The position numbers were made by a program, and so were the translations under genes. A DNA stretch of 64,000 nt from Flectonema sp. DT1601 (Eukaryota > Euglenozoa > Diplonemea > Diplonemida > Diplonemidae), in the NCBI GenBank assembly GCA_964019425.1, contig OZ025785.1:643501-707500 (forward strand), in the 5' to 3' direction. Shown piece by piece: positions 29,959-39,972 of this stretch. The notes below the pieces were generated by a model. That model worked only from the letters and a program-made list of their open reading frames with translations, searched no databases and was not told the DNA's origin. The number at the start of each line of letters is the position of its first letter. Position 1 is the stretch's first letter.

Positions 29959-32148
29959 ATGAATCAAGTAGTCATTTTAGTAGTGCTGTTATCGATCTGT
30001 TGTGTTGTGTTGGGATTCAAACCGTCACCAAATTTAAATGACTTACTGATATTTAGAAATGGAACTCAAGTGAAAAGTGTGGATGACTGGACAACTCGAA
30101 GAGAAGAATTAAAATATCTTTTGCAACAACACATTTTAGGGACGCTACCTCATGAGATCCCTGCGTTGTTATCGACAAAGACAGTTAATAGTTCGTTATC
30201 AGAAGGAGGCGTGAGATCAACATTTATTTTACTTAATTTTAGTCGTAATGTCTCTACTTATATTGAATTATTATACTCTGAAAACGACGTTATTAATAAT
30301 AAAAAACTACCGATATTTCTAACACAATGGAATCACCGATTGTGGTCAGCACTCGCTGTCACCAGAGGATACATCGGAGTGACTTACATGGGTGCAGACA
30401 TAGCAGATTCTGCACCCGATTTTCAAAATGCATATCCCAATTGTACGATGAAGCTGATTCTAGCAAGAGCATTTGTTTTAAGTAGGGTAATAGACTACGT
30501 TGTTACCCTCTCTTATGTTAATTCAAGTCAAATATCTGTGTCTGGACACTCTCGCAATGGCAAGCAATCAATCATTGCGGCGGCATTTGATGAGAGAATA
30601 ATGTCGGTTGTTGGATCGAGTCCTGGAGCACCAGTCGCATCTCCATTTCATTTTACGTCGTCAAACTATTATGGAGAAGGTCCTAGAACTGGTAATGTTG
30701 CTGGGTTATGGTGGTTGGAAAGTATTTTACAGTATGATGAGCATCCTGAGAACCTTCCAATTGATGGACATGCGATTGTTGCGTTGATAGCTCCGAGACA
30801 CGTCATAATCTCAACAGGTAGAACTGATTTTGAATCTGACATGGTATTCGCAGGTGAAATGAACGTTAAAAGCGTCACTAAAGTCTACAGCAAATTTTAC
30901 AACAAAGCAAGCCATCTGAGATTAATGACACGGGATGGTGATCATCACGGATATGATGATTTCCACACATACTTTGATTGGATTGATTATTCTTTTAATA
31001 GAAGAGAGAGATCACTTTCTAATAACAATCTCTGTGCTGGTTGTTTTATGATCCATCCAGAAGACTTATCAACATACACTACTGCTGCTGGTTTTTCATG
31101 GGGTCGGTGGAATCACTCTTATGGAGAACTTACTACTACTAAACCAGATATATCTTCCCCACTCATATCAAGAGTAAATTGGCTACTACAATTACCAACA
31201 TCACCTTTTTCATTTTCTGGTGGAAACATCGGAGAAGAACACAAAGCATCAAACTATATTCCCGGAATGCTTAGGCATAGCACAGCTTTTTCTAATATAA
31301 ACAGCTTTATTGTTTCTTTTGGAGAAGATTTGGATGCAACGTTGTATTGGCCTAAGAATGTGACGAATACTCGGCAACCTATTTTGATATGGTTGCATCC
31401 ATACAGCTATAATACTGGATACTCGCCTTCTTATAGACAAAGTAATGTCGCTCAGGAAATGGCTGCTGATGGTCATGTTGTGATGACATTTGATCAAATT
31501 GGTTTTGGTTTAAGAAATTTTAGAGGTGGAAATGTCTTTTATGATCGATACGGAGGAAGATCAAGTTTGTTTGGACGAATGACACAAGAAGTGAGTATGG
31601 CGGTTGACTTCTTGGTGTGTAGGTCGAAATCACCTCCCGATGAGAAGTGTGGTCAGCAATTTCAATTTGAAAACACAGAATTCAACAACCTCCCCTTAAT
31701 CGATCCGACTCGTATATCCGTAGCAGGATTCTCACTCGGTGGTAACGTTGCTATTCACTCAGCTGTTTTAGATAGCAGGATATCAGCAGTTGCGACATTC
31801 TCATCATGGACACCAATGCGAACTGACACTTCAGATCTCCCGACTGGTGGCCTCTCTCGTCTTTATGACCTTCATGGTCTGATACCAAGACTTGGATATT
31901 TTCAATATTCTGAACAGTCTGTTCCTTATGATTACATCGATTTGATTAACAGCATATCTCCTCGTCCTCTTCTTGTTCATGCCCCGTTACATGATCGTGA
32001 TGCGTCATTCTCTCATGTTTTAAAAACTATTAATTCTGTGAAACCTTCGTATCCGAAATTGACTTTCAGCTCACCTGATCGAAACGGGACAATGGAAGCC
32101 GAAGAAGTCGCTATTTTAAAAAAATGGTATTCAGCAATGATGATGTAG
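29959..32148 (+). CDS. Secreted double alpha/beta-hydrolase, CE15-like first half
   Basis: An intronless gene of 729 codons with a signal peptide (residues 1-19, VVILVVLLSICCVVLG). The first half (about 25-340) resembles glucuronoyl esterases (CE15) and related hydrolases: nucleophile elbow 'SVSGHSRNGKQS' (Ser about 196), a 'GSSPGAP' turn, and a candidate catalytic His in 'DGDHHGYDDF'. The second half (about 440-729) is another hydrolase with 'QPILIWLHPYSY', elbow 'SVAGFSLGGNVA' (Ser about 592) and 'RPLLVHAPLHDRD'. Several N-x-S/T sites fit a secreted glycoprotein. CE15 enzymes cut lignin-glucuronoxylan esters; the true substrate here is unknown. The next gene is a secreted flavo-oxidase in the same orientation, so the pair may act on plant or microbial polysaccharides. 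Two full hydrolase domains in one chain is unusual. Confidence 0.75.
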   Translation: MNQVVILVVLLSICCVVLGFKPSPNLNDLLIFRNGTQVKSVDDWTTRREELKYLLQQHILGTLPHEIPALLSTKTVNSSLSEGGVRSTFILLNFSRNVSTYIELLYSENDVINNKKLPIFLTQWNHRLWSALAVTRGYIGVTYMGADIADSAPDFQNAYPNCTMKLILARAFVLSRVIDYVVTLSYVNSSQISVSGHSRNGKQSIIAAAFDERIMSVVGSSPGAPVASPFHFTSSNYYGEGPRTGNVAGLWWLESILQYDEHPENLPIDGHAIVALIAPRHVIISTGRTDFESDMVFAGEMNVKSVTKVYSKFYNKASHLRLMTRDGDHHGYDDFHTYFDWIDYSFNRRERSLSNNNLCAGCFMIHPEDLSTYTTAAGFSWGRWNHSYGELTTTKPDISSPLISRVNWLLQLPTSPFSFSGGNIGEEHKASNYIPGMLRHSTAFSNINSFIVSFGEDLDATLYWPKNVTNTRQPILIWLHPYSYNTGYSPSYRQSNVAQEMAADGHVVMTFDQIGFGLRNFRGGNVFYDRYGGRSSLFGRMTQEVSMAVDFLVCRSKSPPDEKCGQQFQFENTEFNNLPLIDPTRISVAGFSLGGNVAIHSAVLDSRISAVATFSSWTPMRTDTSDLPTGGLSRLYDLHGLIPRLGYFQYSEQSVPYDYIDLINSISPRPLLVHAPLHDRDASFSHVLKTINSVKPSYPKLTFSSPDRNGTMEAEEVAILKKWYSAMMM

Positions 32149-32452
32149 ATTACCTTTTTTTTTTTTTGTATTTAACAAAGTATTGTAAGAACGAAAAAAG
32201 AATGTTAGGTAGCACACGTAAACCTCCTTTAGCTTTTTATCGGTTTCTTGACACAAAACAATTATTTTATTTCTAAAATCTTTTCTCTCTCTAACACAAA
32301 TTCTTTTCACCGAAGATTTGAAGTTGCACGCGTACGACAGGAAAAAAAAAAAAAAAAAAGAATTATCTACCTTACCCTCTCTATGTTAACCAACATCATG
32401 AATGAGACTCTCACTTCACTTTATATTTCATTACAGAGATTAAATTCACAAT
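32149..32452. other. Short spacer
   Basis: T- and A-runs and an acceptor-like 'TTTCATTACAG' ending at 32436, 16 bases before the next ATG. No gene. Confidence 0.5.
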
Positions 32453-34198
32453 ATGAAAACACACCTTATCCTGTTGCTGTTACTTGTAGGTTCTGCTGTA
32501 GGGCTTCACTTGAATATTTGTGGGATAAAATGCACCAATAGAAATCACAAATGTTTTCCTTCTGATGCGGAAATCAGATTGTTTGGGGAAACACTGAATG
32601 GCGATGTGTTTATATTGCAAGATCCGGAATACTTGAATTTAACGATTATGAATAATCTTTTATTCAGAGAGATCCCTGCGTTTGTCGTCACTCCGAACAT
32701 TGACGATGACATAGTGAAGGTAATCAGATTTGCGAAAGAAAAGAATATGAGGCTGTCAGTAAGAGGTGGTGGTCATGCCTACGATGGTCAAAATGTCCAA
32801 CAAGATTCAATTTTGATAAATATGAAAAATTATCTAAAAATTGACATTCACAAGGAAGATTCCAAGCACCCATATGTCAACCTCGGAACTGGTTTGATTT
32901 TTGAAGAAATCTACGAAGAAGTTTACAAACACAATCTGGTGTTCAATGGTGGCAGCTGTCCAACTGTTGGTGTCGCTGGTTGGACACAAGGAGGAGGAAC
33001 AACAGCTGAGAATCGAATGCTTGGATTGGGAGTTGATTCTGTCTTATCAATGCGTGTTGCCCTGATGAATACGAAAATTGTTACCATCACTGCTGAGAGT
33101 GAGGAGTATAAAGATTTGTTTTGGGCTCTTCTGGGAGGTGGAGGAGGGACATACGCCATTATATTGGAATACAAGATGAAACTTCACATTCCTCCACCAA
33201 CATTTACATCTCTATCACTTGACTTCGTATGGAGTACGTCACTGATGAGTGATTGTGGGAGATCAGCGATGGATTTTTGGATGAGTATTCAGGATGATAT
33301 CCCAAGTGAATGGGGTGTTTATGTTGTTCTATCATCACTGCCGAGCAATCACGGAAATGATACTGACGTTCCCCTTAGATTATCATCATGGCAAAATAGA
33401 AATCACAGAAGTGTTTCAAAAATCCAACGTCAGTTTCTTTCCAGCAGAGGTGTTTCACTTGAACATGATCACAGTGGTTTATTGACCTTTCATGGATTGT
33501 ATTGGGGTGATATTGAAGAGGCTAGGAAGTCAATTCAACCACTACTCGATTTTAAACCTCAATGTCAACTTCGTGTGATCGATTTCTCAGATCAATTCAT
33601 GCCTCCATTAGAAGTCAAACCTACCTTTGAAAGCTATCAATCCGAAATTACATGCAGTAGAGGTGGTGGTCTTGGATGTCGAGACAGAATTTCTAACAAA
33701 CCGTTATTTGTGACTCCGGAGATGGTTAATGATGAACTTTATGATCTTCTTGACACTGTTGCGAATTTCAAAACCGATGACCCATCAGAAGGAGTTGGTT
33801 TCATGTGGACTGCTCTCGGAGGAGCAGCATCAAAACCAAACCCAGACAATAGCATCAGTTCTGGTTTCAGAAATGCATTTGGAAATGGTGCCTTCAACGG
33901 CTACTGGTCTGACAGATCACGCGATGATTATTTTACTGGATTTTCAAGAACTTTCGGAAGACACATGTACGAGATAGCTGACAAAGCAGCAGCAAAAAGC
34001 AACGATGTTGCATACATGTACGTTAACTACCCTGACACAGATGGTATTCACAGTTGGCATAATCGGTACTTTGGAGAAGCTTATGAACGTCTTGCTGAAA
34101 TCAAATTGAAATACGATTCTTCTAACATGCTTTTAAAATTTCAAGGAGTAGGATGGCCTGTGCTTGATGAAAATGCCGAAACTTGTCAGAACAAGTAA
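32453..34198 (+). CDS. Secreted BBE-family FAD oxidase
   Basis: An intronless gene of 581 codons with a signal peptide (THLILLLLLVGSAVG). Residues about 75-255 form an FAD-binding domain of the PCMH type: 'LSVRGGGHAYDG' carries the His (about 108) that is covalently linked to FAD in this family, and 'GGSCPTVGVAGWTQGGG' (Cys about 168) matches the second attachment site of bicovalent members. The C-terminus has the berberine-bridge-like end, 'YVNYPDTD' and 'YFGEAYERLAEIKLKYD'. Relatives oxidise alcohols, including the reducing ends of oligosaccharides, and make H2O2. Next to a secreted esterase-like enzyme, oligosaccharide oxidation is a fair guess, but the substrate cannot be read from sequence. 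Family assignment is firm. Confidence 0.88.
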   Translation: MKTHLILLLLLVGSAVGLHLNICGIKCTNRNHKCFPSDAEIRLFGETLNGDVFILQDPEYLNLTIMNNLLFREIPAFVVTPNIDDDIVKVIRFAKEKNMRLSVRGGGHAYDGQNVQQDSILINMKNYLKIDIHKEDSKHPYVNLGTGLIFEEIYEEVYKHNLVFNGGSCPTVGVAGWTQGGGTTAENRMLGLGVDSVLSMRVALMNTKIVTITAESEEYKDLFWALLGGGGGTYAIILEYKMKLHIPPPTFTSLSLDFVWSTSLMSDCGRSAMDFWMSIQDDIPSEWGVYVVLSSLPSNHGNDTDVPLRLSSWQNRNHRSVSKIQRQFLSSRGVSLEHDHSGLLTFHGLYWGDIEEARKSIQPLLDFKPQCQLRVIDFSDQFMPPLEVKPTFESYQSEITCSRGGGLGCRDRISNKPLFVTPEMVNDELYDLLDTVANFKTDDPSEGVGFMWTALGGAASKPNPDNSISSGFRNAFGNGAFNGYWSDRSRDDYFTGFSRTFGRHMYEIADKAAAKSNDVAYMYVNYPDTDGIHSWHNRYFGEAYERLAEIKLKYDSSNMLLKFQGVGWPVLDENAETCQNK

Positions 34199-35096
34199 TC
34201 CATTTTTTATTTTTTTTTTTTAAAACTTCTTTGTGTTACAGATTAGGCTAGGAAAGTACATTCCGCCGCCTGAAATACAAAGTTAGTTATACATAGCGTG
34301 AAGAAGCATCGGATTCTTGTAATGAGAGGATGATGGCTTTTTCCGAAATAAACGTGAATTTTTTTTTTAATTTTTTTTTTTTGTTGGGGAACGACGTTCC
34401 TGAATTCACAAAAAAAACTTTTCGTATAAAACGAATTTTGGTAAAAATCTGCCAAGTTCGATTCCGAGACTTTGTGTTTTTTTTGATACAGTGTTTCCCT
34501 TTTTTTAAAAAAAAAAATATAAAAAAAAAATAAATAACAATAAATAAAAGTGTTCATTATCATAACAAATTCTTTCTTAACAAAAAAAAAAAAAAAAACT
34601 TGAATGAATTGTACTTAAATCCAGGTTATTTTGTCTTGTAGAAGTTGAACTTTTTTTTGCTCCTTTGGACAATTCTGGATTTCTCTCCAATTTCACTTCA
34701 TTCATTTTTTCCCCCCTTTTTTTTTTTTTTTCCCCCCATTCCCCATAACAACTACATGTCGGTGACTAATCGCTTGTTACATGTAATCGCTCGATCGTTT
34801 TTTTTTTTGTTTTTTTTTGAAAAAAAAAAAAAAGAAATCTCTTTTTTTTTTTTCTTAAAAAAATTTTTTTTGACGTGGGGACGTAATCACGATTCAATAA
34901 GTGACTGCGTGTGGAAGATTGAAGGGATTTTAGATGAATTTTATTTTTTTTTTTGTTTTGTTTTTTTTTAAATAAAACAGAGTGATGTAACAAACATGTT
35001 TGACTGACCACCACCGCTCTCCTCTTTTGTTTTATGTTCTGCTATGTAAAAAAGTATTCACACATTTCAAAAAAAAAAAAGGTATAATAAAAAAAA
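34199..35096. other. Homopolymer-rich spacer
   Basis: Nothing but A/T runs and unique AT-rich DNA; no gene or repeat recognised. Confidence 0.6.
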
Positions 35097-35838
35097 ATGA
35101 GTGCTGTCGAAGTATCAGCGCCTGCCGCACCTGCAGCAAAACCTGACAATTTCTTAGAACAAGTAGTGGGTAAGGATGTTGTTGTGAAACTTACTGCAGG
35201 TATTTTATTATTTCTGTTTTCTTTTTGTTTTCTCATGAAATCATTCTAAAATAACAATTCAAACACAACACAGGAAGTGAATACACTGGTAAGCTAACCT
35301 GTATGGACGGACACTTAAACGTCGTATTACAGGATGCTAAAGAATCTGTTCACGGACATCACCGAGGTGACTACGGAGATGCTTTCTTGAGGGGAAATAA
35401 TGGTATGTATAGGTGAGAAGAAAGGGGGGTCCGGGGGGGGGAGAGTAGGGAATTAACGAATCTATTTGTTGTCTTCGGTGAACGTCATGTCGTGTTTTTT
35501 CATTTATTTCTTCTCTGATTCAATGTTGTGATCTATTCTTGCTTTGATGTTACGGCAGGTAATTCGAATACGGCAAACATCGACGGTAGTGAACGGCAGA
35601 GTGAAGGAATAGAGCTGCTTTATCTCTTTTGCCGATCCCGTCAATGCTTCGTTGAAACCTCTGACGGGATTCTTAATTTAAAGTCAATATTTTTATTGAT
35701 AGACTGGTGACTTTTAGTCGGCCTCGATCATTCTTTCTTAGTCTGGTTAGACAGAAAGTGCTTTCTCAAAAAAATAAAAAAAAACAAAACAACAAAAAAT
35801 AAACAGTATTATATATAGCCATGGACGACAGTAAATAA
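35097..35838 (+). CDS. LSM6: U6 snRNA-associated Sm-like protein LSm6
   Basis: Three exons: 35097-35199, 35274-35402 and 35807-35838. The introns are 74 bp (GTATTT...ACACAG) and 404 bp (GTATGT...AAACAG), both phase 1. The spliced product is about 87 residues. It has the Sm1 motif ('VVVKLTAGSEYTGKL', 'CMDGHLNVVL') and the LSm6 Sm2 signature 'GDAFLRGNN' followed by 'VLYIA', so it is LSm6 rather than SmF. LSm6 is part of the LSm1-7 ring in mRNA decay and the LSm2-8 ring on U6 snRNA. The N-terminus has an Ala/Pro-rich extension of about 15 residues. The splice sites fix the genome's intron style. The second intron is unusually long for this window and holds a perfect hairpin (35635-35670). Confidence 0.9.
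35635..35670 (+). other. Perfect hairpin inside LSM6 intron 2
   Basis: 'ATCCCGTCA' at 35635-35643 pairs perfectly with 'TGACGGGAT' at 35662-35670 across an 18-base loop. It lies in the only long intron of the gene. It could belong to an intronic small RNA; I see no convincing pair of C/D or H/ACA boxes. Confidence 0.4.
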
Positions 35839-36164
35839 TATAACTTCGAACGAAGAGTAAAAAAATGGAACTAACATCAGACTTCACTTATAAATCATCG
35901 TCATTTATACCCCCCGACTGAGGGGGAAATAAGTCTAACGATTGCCATTTAAGGTAATTGCCTTGAGTAGAACAGTAGTTATTATCAGTATGTCCCATTG
36001 GGTAACGCTGATCTGAAAAAATGCTCCTTTTTTTAAAAGAAGCCGGTTGCTTAGGATTATTGGTTTTTGTCAAGTTAGATTGCTTTTACGATATTCCTTT
36101 GTACAGAACCTCCACACAAAAACAACGTAGAGCATTACAAAAAGAGGTGCGGAAGGGGGGCAGT
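35839..36164. other. Spacer before the formin
   Basis: No separate gene. An ATG at 36021 is in frame with the formin but would add 48 residues without homology. An acceptor-like 'CCTTTGTACAG' ends at 36106, which would remove that ATG from the mature message. Confidence 0.5.
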
Positions 36165-39071
36165 ATGACGTTCTTCAGTAGAAGTATGAGTAAGTTGATG
36201 AACCGCAGAAAGAAGATTGCCGACCCTGTCCTAACGCAGTTTACTGATAGAGTATTTTTACTTCAACTTCCAGAGGCTTCTGTCACTGCAGAATCGGTCA
36301 TAAAAAAAGTCTTAGAGGGTAGTGGAGACATGGCCAAGGTGATGCTTTTTAACGCCACTCCAATGGCGTTCGGAGATTGCATTCAGAGAATTGATTTTCC
36401 ACAAGATCAGTTGGTAGAAGATTTTCATTTTTTACTATCTCTGTGTGTTCAAATTCACGGATGGCTTAAGTGCTCTGAAGACAACGTTTCTGTAATAGTC
36501 ACTCAAATAGGAGACCGAGATCCAGCGGCGTTACTTGCAGCCTGCTACATGATGTTTAGTTACCCTGTGCAATACTACCACGGCAAGACTACATTGTATG
36601 CTTTGCAAGAAGCAGGTATTGAGACTGATCTTCCATCTGTTGAACGATACGCTACTTGGTTCGGGTTTCTCTTAACTATGCAAGACCTTCCTTCTAGTGA
36701 TCGTCTTCGTCTTAAGAGAATTAGAGTTTTGGGAGCTGGAAATTTGCGTCAGTATGTCGATTTTAACTTACTCGTGACAAATCCTAAAAGCACTCCGTTA
36801 TTTCATGCTCATGAGGCTTCGATTTTTAAGAATGACGGAACGATTGATGTGATTCTCGAACCTTCTTGTACTATACTTGGAGATTTCGAAGTCGCTTTTA
36901 TTGCATACATCACCAACACTGATTGTCCAAGAAAATCTCACATTTTTCGTTTTTCATTCTCAACGTTGTTCCTTCCTCAACAAAGTCAAATAAAAGTTAA
37001 TAAAAAACATCTTGATCACGCTTCTAGTGATGTAAATCTTCCTTCTAATTTTTCATTGGTTTTGGATTGGGAAGCTGTCGATGAAAAAGACATTGCCGAG
37101 GAGCAAAAACAAGAAGATCACGTGCTTCTCTCAGACATAACACATTTCATCACCCGAGCACCGAGGGTTTACAGCAACTATTCTCACACTGATGAGGCTA
37201 TTCAAGATTATGAAATGTGTAGTAGCGAACAGGGAAGACAGACTGACGACAACGACATTACAGATCCATACGCTTATGTAGCTGAAAGAAATATTGGAAA
37301 TGTATTCTTAAAACAATTGATAATGGAATTTAAAGAGTCTATTGGTGAAGTCGTAGATGAACATTATCAAGAAGCGGAAAAGCAGTTAGAAGATGAAGTG
37401 TCCGCTGAGACAATGTCTCATGGTAGCTTTGATTCGATGCCACAACAGAGGATATTACAGACGTCTTCTATTGATGAATTGAATCACTTTATGCACACAC
37501 CTACAACACCACTTGGTGGGTCAGGGAGAGCTTCGTTCCCTTCACCTCCATCAGCGGTTGTGGTGCAGCCTCCACCTCCACCTATTGCTCCCAAGCCGCC
37601 TGGTGCTCCTCCTCCTCCGCCTCATCCGCTTGCAAAGGGAGTTCCGCCACCACCACCAAATCCCAGGGGTGTGGCTCCTCCTCCACCTGGTGGGATTCCA
37701 CCACCACCTCCAGGTGGTGGTCGTCCTCCACCACCCCCTCCTCCGGGGGGGATACCTCCTCCTCCTCCACCTCCGGGTTCTCCTGGAATCGGTGGGGCTC
37801 GGATGAAAAGCTTGTATTGGAAAAAGATGCAACACCACCTCGCCGCTACCAGCGTTTGGAAAACCATCGCTGAGCGAAGTATGAACCAAGAAAGTGTGAT
37901 TGACATTTCAGAACTCGGTGAAATGTTTGAGAAAAAAGCAGCAAAACCAGCTGCCAAGAAAGAAGTAGCTCCACGGATAAAAACTTCAACAGCAATCACA
38001 TCTCAACGAGCTCAGAATATCGGAATCGTTTTAACTTTTTTAAAATTAAAACCGAAACAAATAATTGAAGGACTGATGTCATGTGATGATGAAATCCTAA
38101 CCAGAGATTCCCTCGAGGCATTACAATCTATCTTACCGAGTGATGACGAACTTAAAGGATTAAAAAGAGAAAAGGGAACAGAAGTAGAATGGGGTCCTGC
38201 TGCTCAATATTTCTATTTAGTAAGTACAGACGTACCTGATTTAGAAGATCGATTATCTATGTGGTTGTTTACACATGATTTTAAGGTACAGATCGTTGAC
38301 GTTGTTTCTGAACTAAAAGAGATGGAATCGGCGTTTGACATACTTCTCGATGAATCAACGTGTTTTACTGAAGTACTTTCCATTGTTTTGGCTCTTGGAA
38401 ACACGTTAAATAAAGGAACGTCTCATGGTGCTGCGATGGGTTTTTCAGTTTCTGATTTGGGTCAACTTGCATCTGTTAAAGCAAATGATGGAAAATCTAA
38501 TTTAATGGAATTTTTAGTGAGGACAGTTGCGACTAAATGTCCGAAGTTAATATCGTTTGTTGAGGAGTTGGATCCAGTTTCGAAGGCTAGGAATCTTTCT
38601 TTTCCAACAATGCAGCAAAGCGTCAGACAAATAACAACGAAATTCGATTCAATCTTAAAGAAACTTTCAAACTCATCAGCTGGTGACGACTGTACGATGA
38701 CAGCAAAATTACGAAAATTCGTCTCCGAGTCACAAACTTCTGTTAACGAATGCTCATCATTACGTTCTCAAATTCAAGAAAAGGCTCGCAAATTATCATC
38801 ACATTTCGGTGAGGTATGTAAAAAAAAATTTTCTTTTGGTAAGGGGAGAAAAAAAGAAATCATAAAAAAATTACAAATATTCACACAGGGACCGTCATTC
38901 GACGAAGCAGTCTTCTTCACACATGTTTGTACCTTTAGAAATAGTTTTGAAACCACGCTGGAGGAATACAAAAAGAAACAAGAGATGAAAAAACGTCAAC
39001 AAAAAAAAGCTGAGGCGGCTGAAAAAGAGAATAAAAATACTCACGTCGATCCCAGTGGCAGTGAGAGCTGA
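36165..39071 (+). CDS. Formin with PTEN-like and C2 domains
   Basis: I start at 36165 (MTFFSRSMSKL), like other PTEN-type formins; an in-frame ATG at 36021 would add 48 residues. Numbering from 36165: a PTEN-like phosphatase fold (about 15-175) whose HCxxGxxR loop reads 'VTQIGDRDPA', so it lacks the catalytic Cys; a C2 domain (about 185-320); a linker with a coiled region; an FH1 polyproline region (about 462-545); and FH2 (about 548-945) with 'MKSLYWKKMQ' and 'LGNTLNKGT'. This arrangement is known from plant class II formins and other eukaryotes. Formins nucleate and elongate actin filaments, and the dead PTEN-C2 part is thought to bind membrane lipids. A 75-bp intron, 38814-38888 (GTATGT...CACAG), probably interrupts the end of FH2: removing it joins 'FGE' to 'GPSFDEA', which fits the family, while reading through adds 25 Lys-rich residues without a stop. 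Confidence 0.88.
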   Translation: MTFFSRSMSKLMNRRKKIADPVLTQFTDRVFLLQLPEASVTAESVIKKVLEGSGDMAKVMLFNATPMAFGDCIQRIDFPQDQLVEDFHFLLSLCVQIHGWLKCSEDNVSVIVTQIGDRDPAALLAACYMMFSYPVQYYHGKTTLYALQEAGIETDLPSVERYATWFGFLLTMQDLPSSDRLRLKRIRVLGAGNLRQYVDFNLLVTNPKSTPLFHAHEASIFKNDGTIDVILEPSCTILGDFEVAFIAYITNTDCPRKSHIFRFSFSTLFLPQQSQIKVNKKHLDHASSDVNLPSNFSLVLDWEAVDEKDIAEEQKQEDHVLLSDITHFITRAPRVYSNYSHTDEAIQDYEMCSSEQGRQTDDNDITDPYAYVAERNIGNVFLKQLIMEFKESIGEVVDEHYQEAEKQLEDEVSAETMSHGSFDSMPQQRILQTSSIDELNHFMHTPTTPLGGSGRASFPSPPSAVVVQPPPPPIAPKPPGAPPPPPHPLAKGVPPPPPNPRGVAPPPPGGIPPPPPGGGRPPPPPPPGGIPPPPPPPGSPGIGGARMKSLYWKKMQHHLAATSVWKTIAERSMNQESVIDISELGEMFEKKAAKPAAKKEVAPRIKTSTAITSQRAQNIGIVLTFLKLKPKQIIEGLMSCDDEILTRDSLEALQSILPSDDELKGLKREKGTEVEWGPAAQYFYLVSTDVPDLEDRLSMWLFTHDFKVQIVDVVSELKEMESAFDILLDESTCFTEVLSIVLALGNTLNKGTSHGAAMGFSVSDLGQLASVKANDGKSNLMEFLVRTVATKCPKLISFVEELDPVSKARNLSFPTMQQSVRQITTKFDSILKKLSNSSAGDDCTMTAKLRKFVSESQTSVNECSSLRSQIQEKARKLSSHFGEVCKKKFSFGKGRKKEIIKKLQIFTQGPSFDEAVFFTHVCTFRNSFETTLEEYKKKQEMKKRQQKKAEAAEKENKNTHVDPSGSES
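38814..38888 (+). other. Probable in-frame intron of the formin gene
   Basis: 75 bp, GTATGT donor, 'ATTCACACAG' acceptor, phase 0, a multiple of three and free of stops. Size and sites match proven-by-homology introns in LSM6. The FH2 alignment by eye improves without it. Confidence 0.75.
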
Positions 39072-39972
39072 AGCAGTTTTTTCTTACTGTGTGTAGTAGT
39101 CGGTTGTTGTAAAAATAAATAAATAATAATAATAACAAAAGGAAGGGGAGGACACGTGTACTAGCACTGTTTTATAGTTTTCTTTTTAAGGAACCCCCTT
39201 GCCTTTTTTTTTTTTGTTTATATTTTGTTGTTGTTGTGTTCTTGCTTATCAGTTTTCGTCTTTGTTTGGGTTTTTTTTTTTCTTCTTTTTTTTTCGTAGC
39301 ACACGACTCAAATGAATAACTAACTGTCTCTCAAAGTCGAGACTCTTTCGGCTAAATGATAAAATAATTAACCACTCGTCCCTTTCCTGAGAAGGGCAAA
39401 CACGCTATGAGTAGGACTCTCTTACCCTCTTCGTTGAAGAGGGCTTGGTAAGGAGAATGGTCCGAAAAAGAAAGTTTTTTTTTTTTTAAAATTTTAGCCT
39501 CAAACCCAACCATTATTTGTTTGTTGTCCTACGAATTTTCTTTTTTTTTTGATTGAGACTCTTCTTGTCCGATATTATTTTTGTAAAAAAAAAAAAAAAA
39601 AGCGACCCTTTTTAAAAAAACAAAGATCGCATTTAAATTTGTTCGGTATGTTTTTTATTTTTTGTTAAGACTAAATAAGTGAAAAATAAGTACTAATTTC
39701 TGTAGGTACAGTTTTTCAATCACTCACAACTGTTAATCATCGTATATATTTTGAATTTAAAAAAAAAAAAAAAATTAATAAAATAAAATAAGAAAAAGAG
39801 AGAAGAGAGAAGAAAGCAATAATACTGCTTGCCTTGTGCACTTCCTCTAACCTGACATATTCCGGTAACGTGTTTTTTTTTTTTTTTTTTTTTTTAAAAG
39901 GAAGCAAAAAAAAAAAAACATACTTATTTATCATAACAGAGGAATATATAAAAAAATAAAAATAACACAAAA
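39072..39972. other. Homopolymer-rich spacer
   Basis: No gene. Contains a perfect hairpin at 39425-39443 (CCCTCTTCGTTGAAGAGGG, 8-bp stem, 3-base loop), a motif related to ones at 21105 and 29596. Confidence 0.55.

Noticed and set aside
36021-36164. N-terminal extension of the formin
   Set aside because: The 48 extra residues have no family match and lie partly before an acceptor-like CAG at 36106; the start at 36165 fits other PTEN-type formins.
37551-37999. Minus-strand and other-frame ORFs rich in Trp/Arg or Gly across the formin FH1
   Set aside because: These are shadows of the repetitive proline codons on the plus strand.
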